13,494 bases of DNA, taken from positions 1 to 13,494 of the forward strand of contig NZ_JAXUHN010000021.1 of assembly GCF_035916875.1 (NCBI RefSeq), read 5' to 3'. Both the position numbers and the translations under genes were made by a program. The notes under the pieces were generated by a model that did not search any database, was not told the DNA's origin, and saw only the letters and a program-made list of their open reading frames with translations. Positions 13,491-13,494 of this stretch are shown piece by piece (the stretch's first letter is position 1; each line of letters opens with the position of its first letter). The stretch comes from Methylomicrobium sp035916875. Its GTDB lineage: Bacteria > Pseudomonadota > Gammaproteobacteria > Methylococcales > Methylomonadaceae.

Positions 13491-13494
13491 TCCA

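Noticed and set aside
1..13494. CRISPR array, tRNA or rRNA gene, integrase or transposase, toxin-antitoxin pair, defence genes
   Set aside because: I looked for regularly spaced repeats, cloverleaf-like segments and the characteristic proteins on both strands and found none.

Overview
The window reads as a single stretch of a Gammaproteobacterium chromosome with about middling GC. The cytochrome bd subunits, L13, S9 and DNA polymerase I are close to the Escherichia coli proteins in length and motifs. The DUF2934/SAP-like cysteine protein and the style of the dispersed repeats made me think of a methanotroph (Methylococcales), but that is an impression, not a demonstrated placement. No transposase, integrase, CRISPR array, tRNA or rRNA is visible. 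Almost all of the content is housekeeping or cell-envelope genes.

Layout. Positions 1-115 and 13376-13490 are perfect reverse complements of each other, so the whole window is bracketed by one inward-facing REP/BIME-like repeat. Between the left copy and 355 there is no gene. That stretch holds a terminator-like hairpin (218-262), a spaced 7-bp inverted repeat (264-294) and a poor candidate promoter. A plus-strand operon cydP-cydA-cydB-cydX (356-3396) follows, encoding a cytochrome bd quinol oxidase with two small subunits. A strong sigma70-type promoter and a leader hairpin then precede rplM-rpsI (3530-4362), which end at a clear intrinsic terminator (4401-4435).

The second plus-strand operon (4556-7231) encodes a family-2 glycosyltransferase, a three-helix LAB_N membrane protein started at TTG, and an ArnT/PMT-like membrane glycosyltransferase. 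Together they look like a lipid-linked sugar module: charge a polyprenyl phosphate, carry it across the membrane, and transfer the sugar on the periplasmic side. It ends in an unusual 15-bp hairpin without a T-run and then a bidirectional terminator (7426-7468) shared with the convergent minus-strand genes.

Minus strand, read from the right: polA (13302-10600, complete), a 161-residue DUF2934/SAP-like protein with four regularly spaced C-terminal cysteines (10362-9877), and a 747-residue membrane/spermidine-synthase-like fusion protein (9771-7528).

I see no clear defence, secretion or mobile system. The points most worth a second look are the perfect terminal inverted repeat, the cysteine-rich DUF2934/SAP protein, the LAB_N three-gene sugar module, and the RNA-structure candidates in front of rplM and the glycosyltransferase operon.
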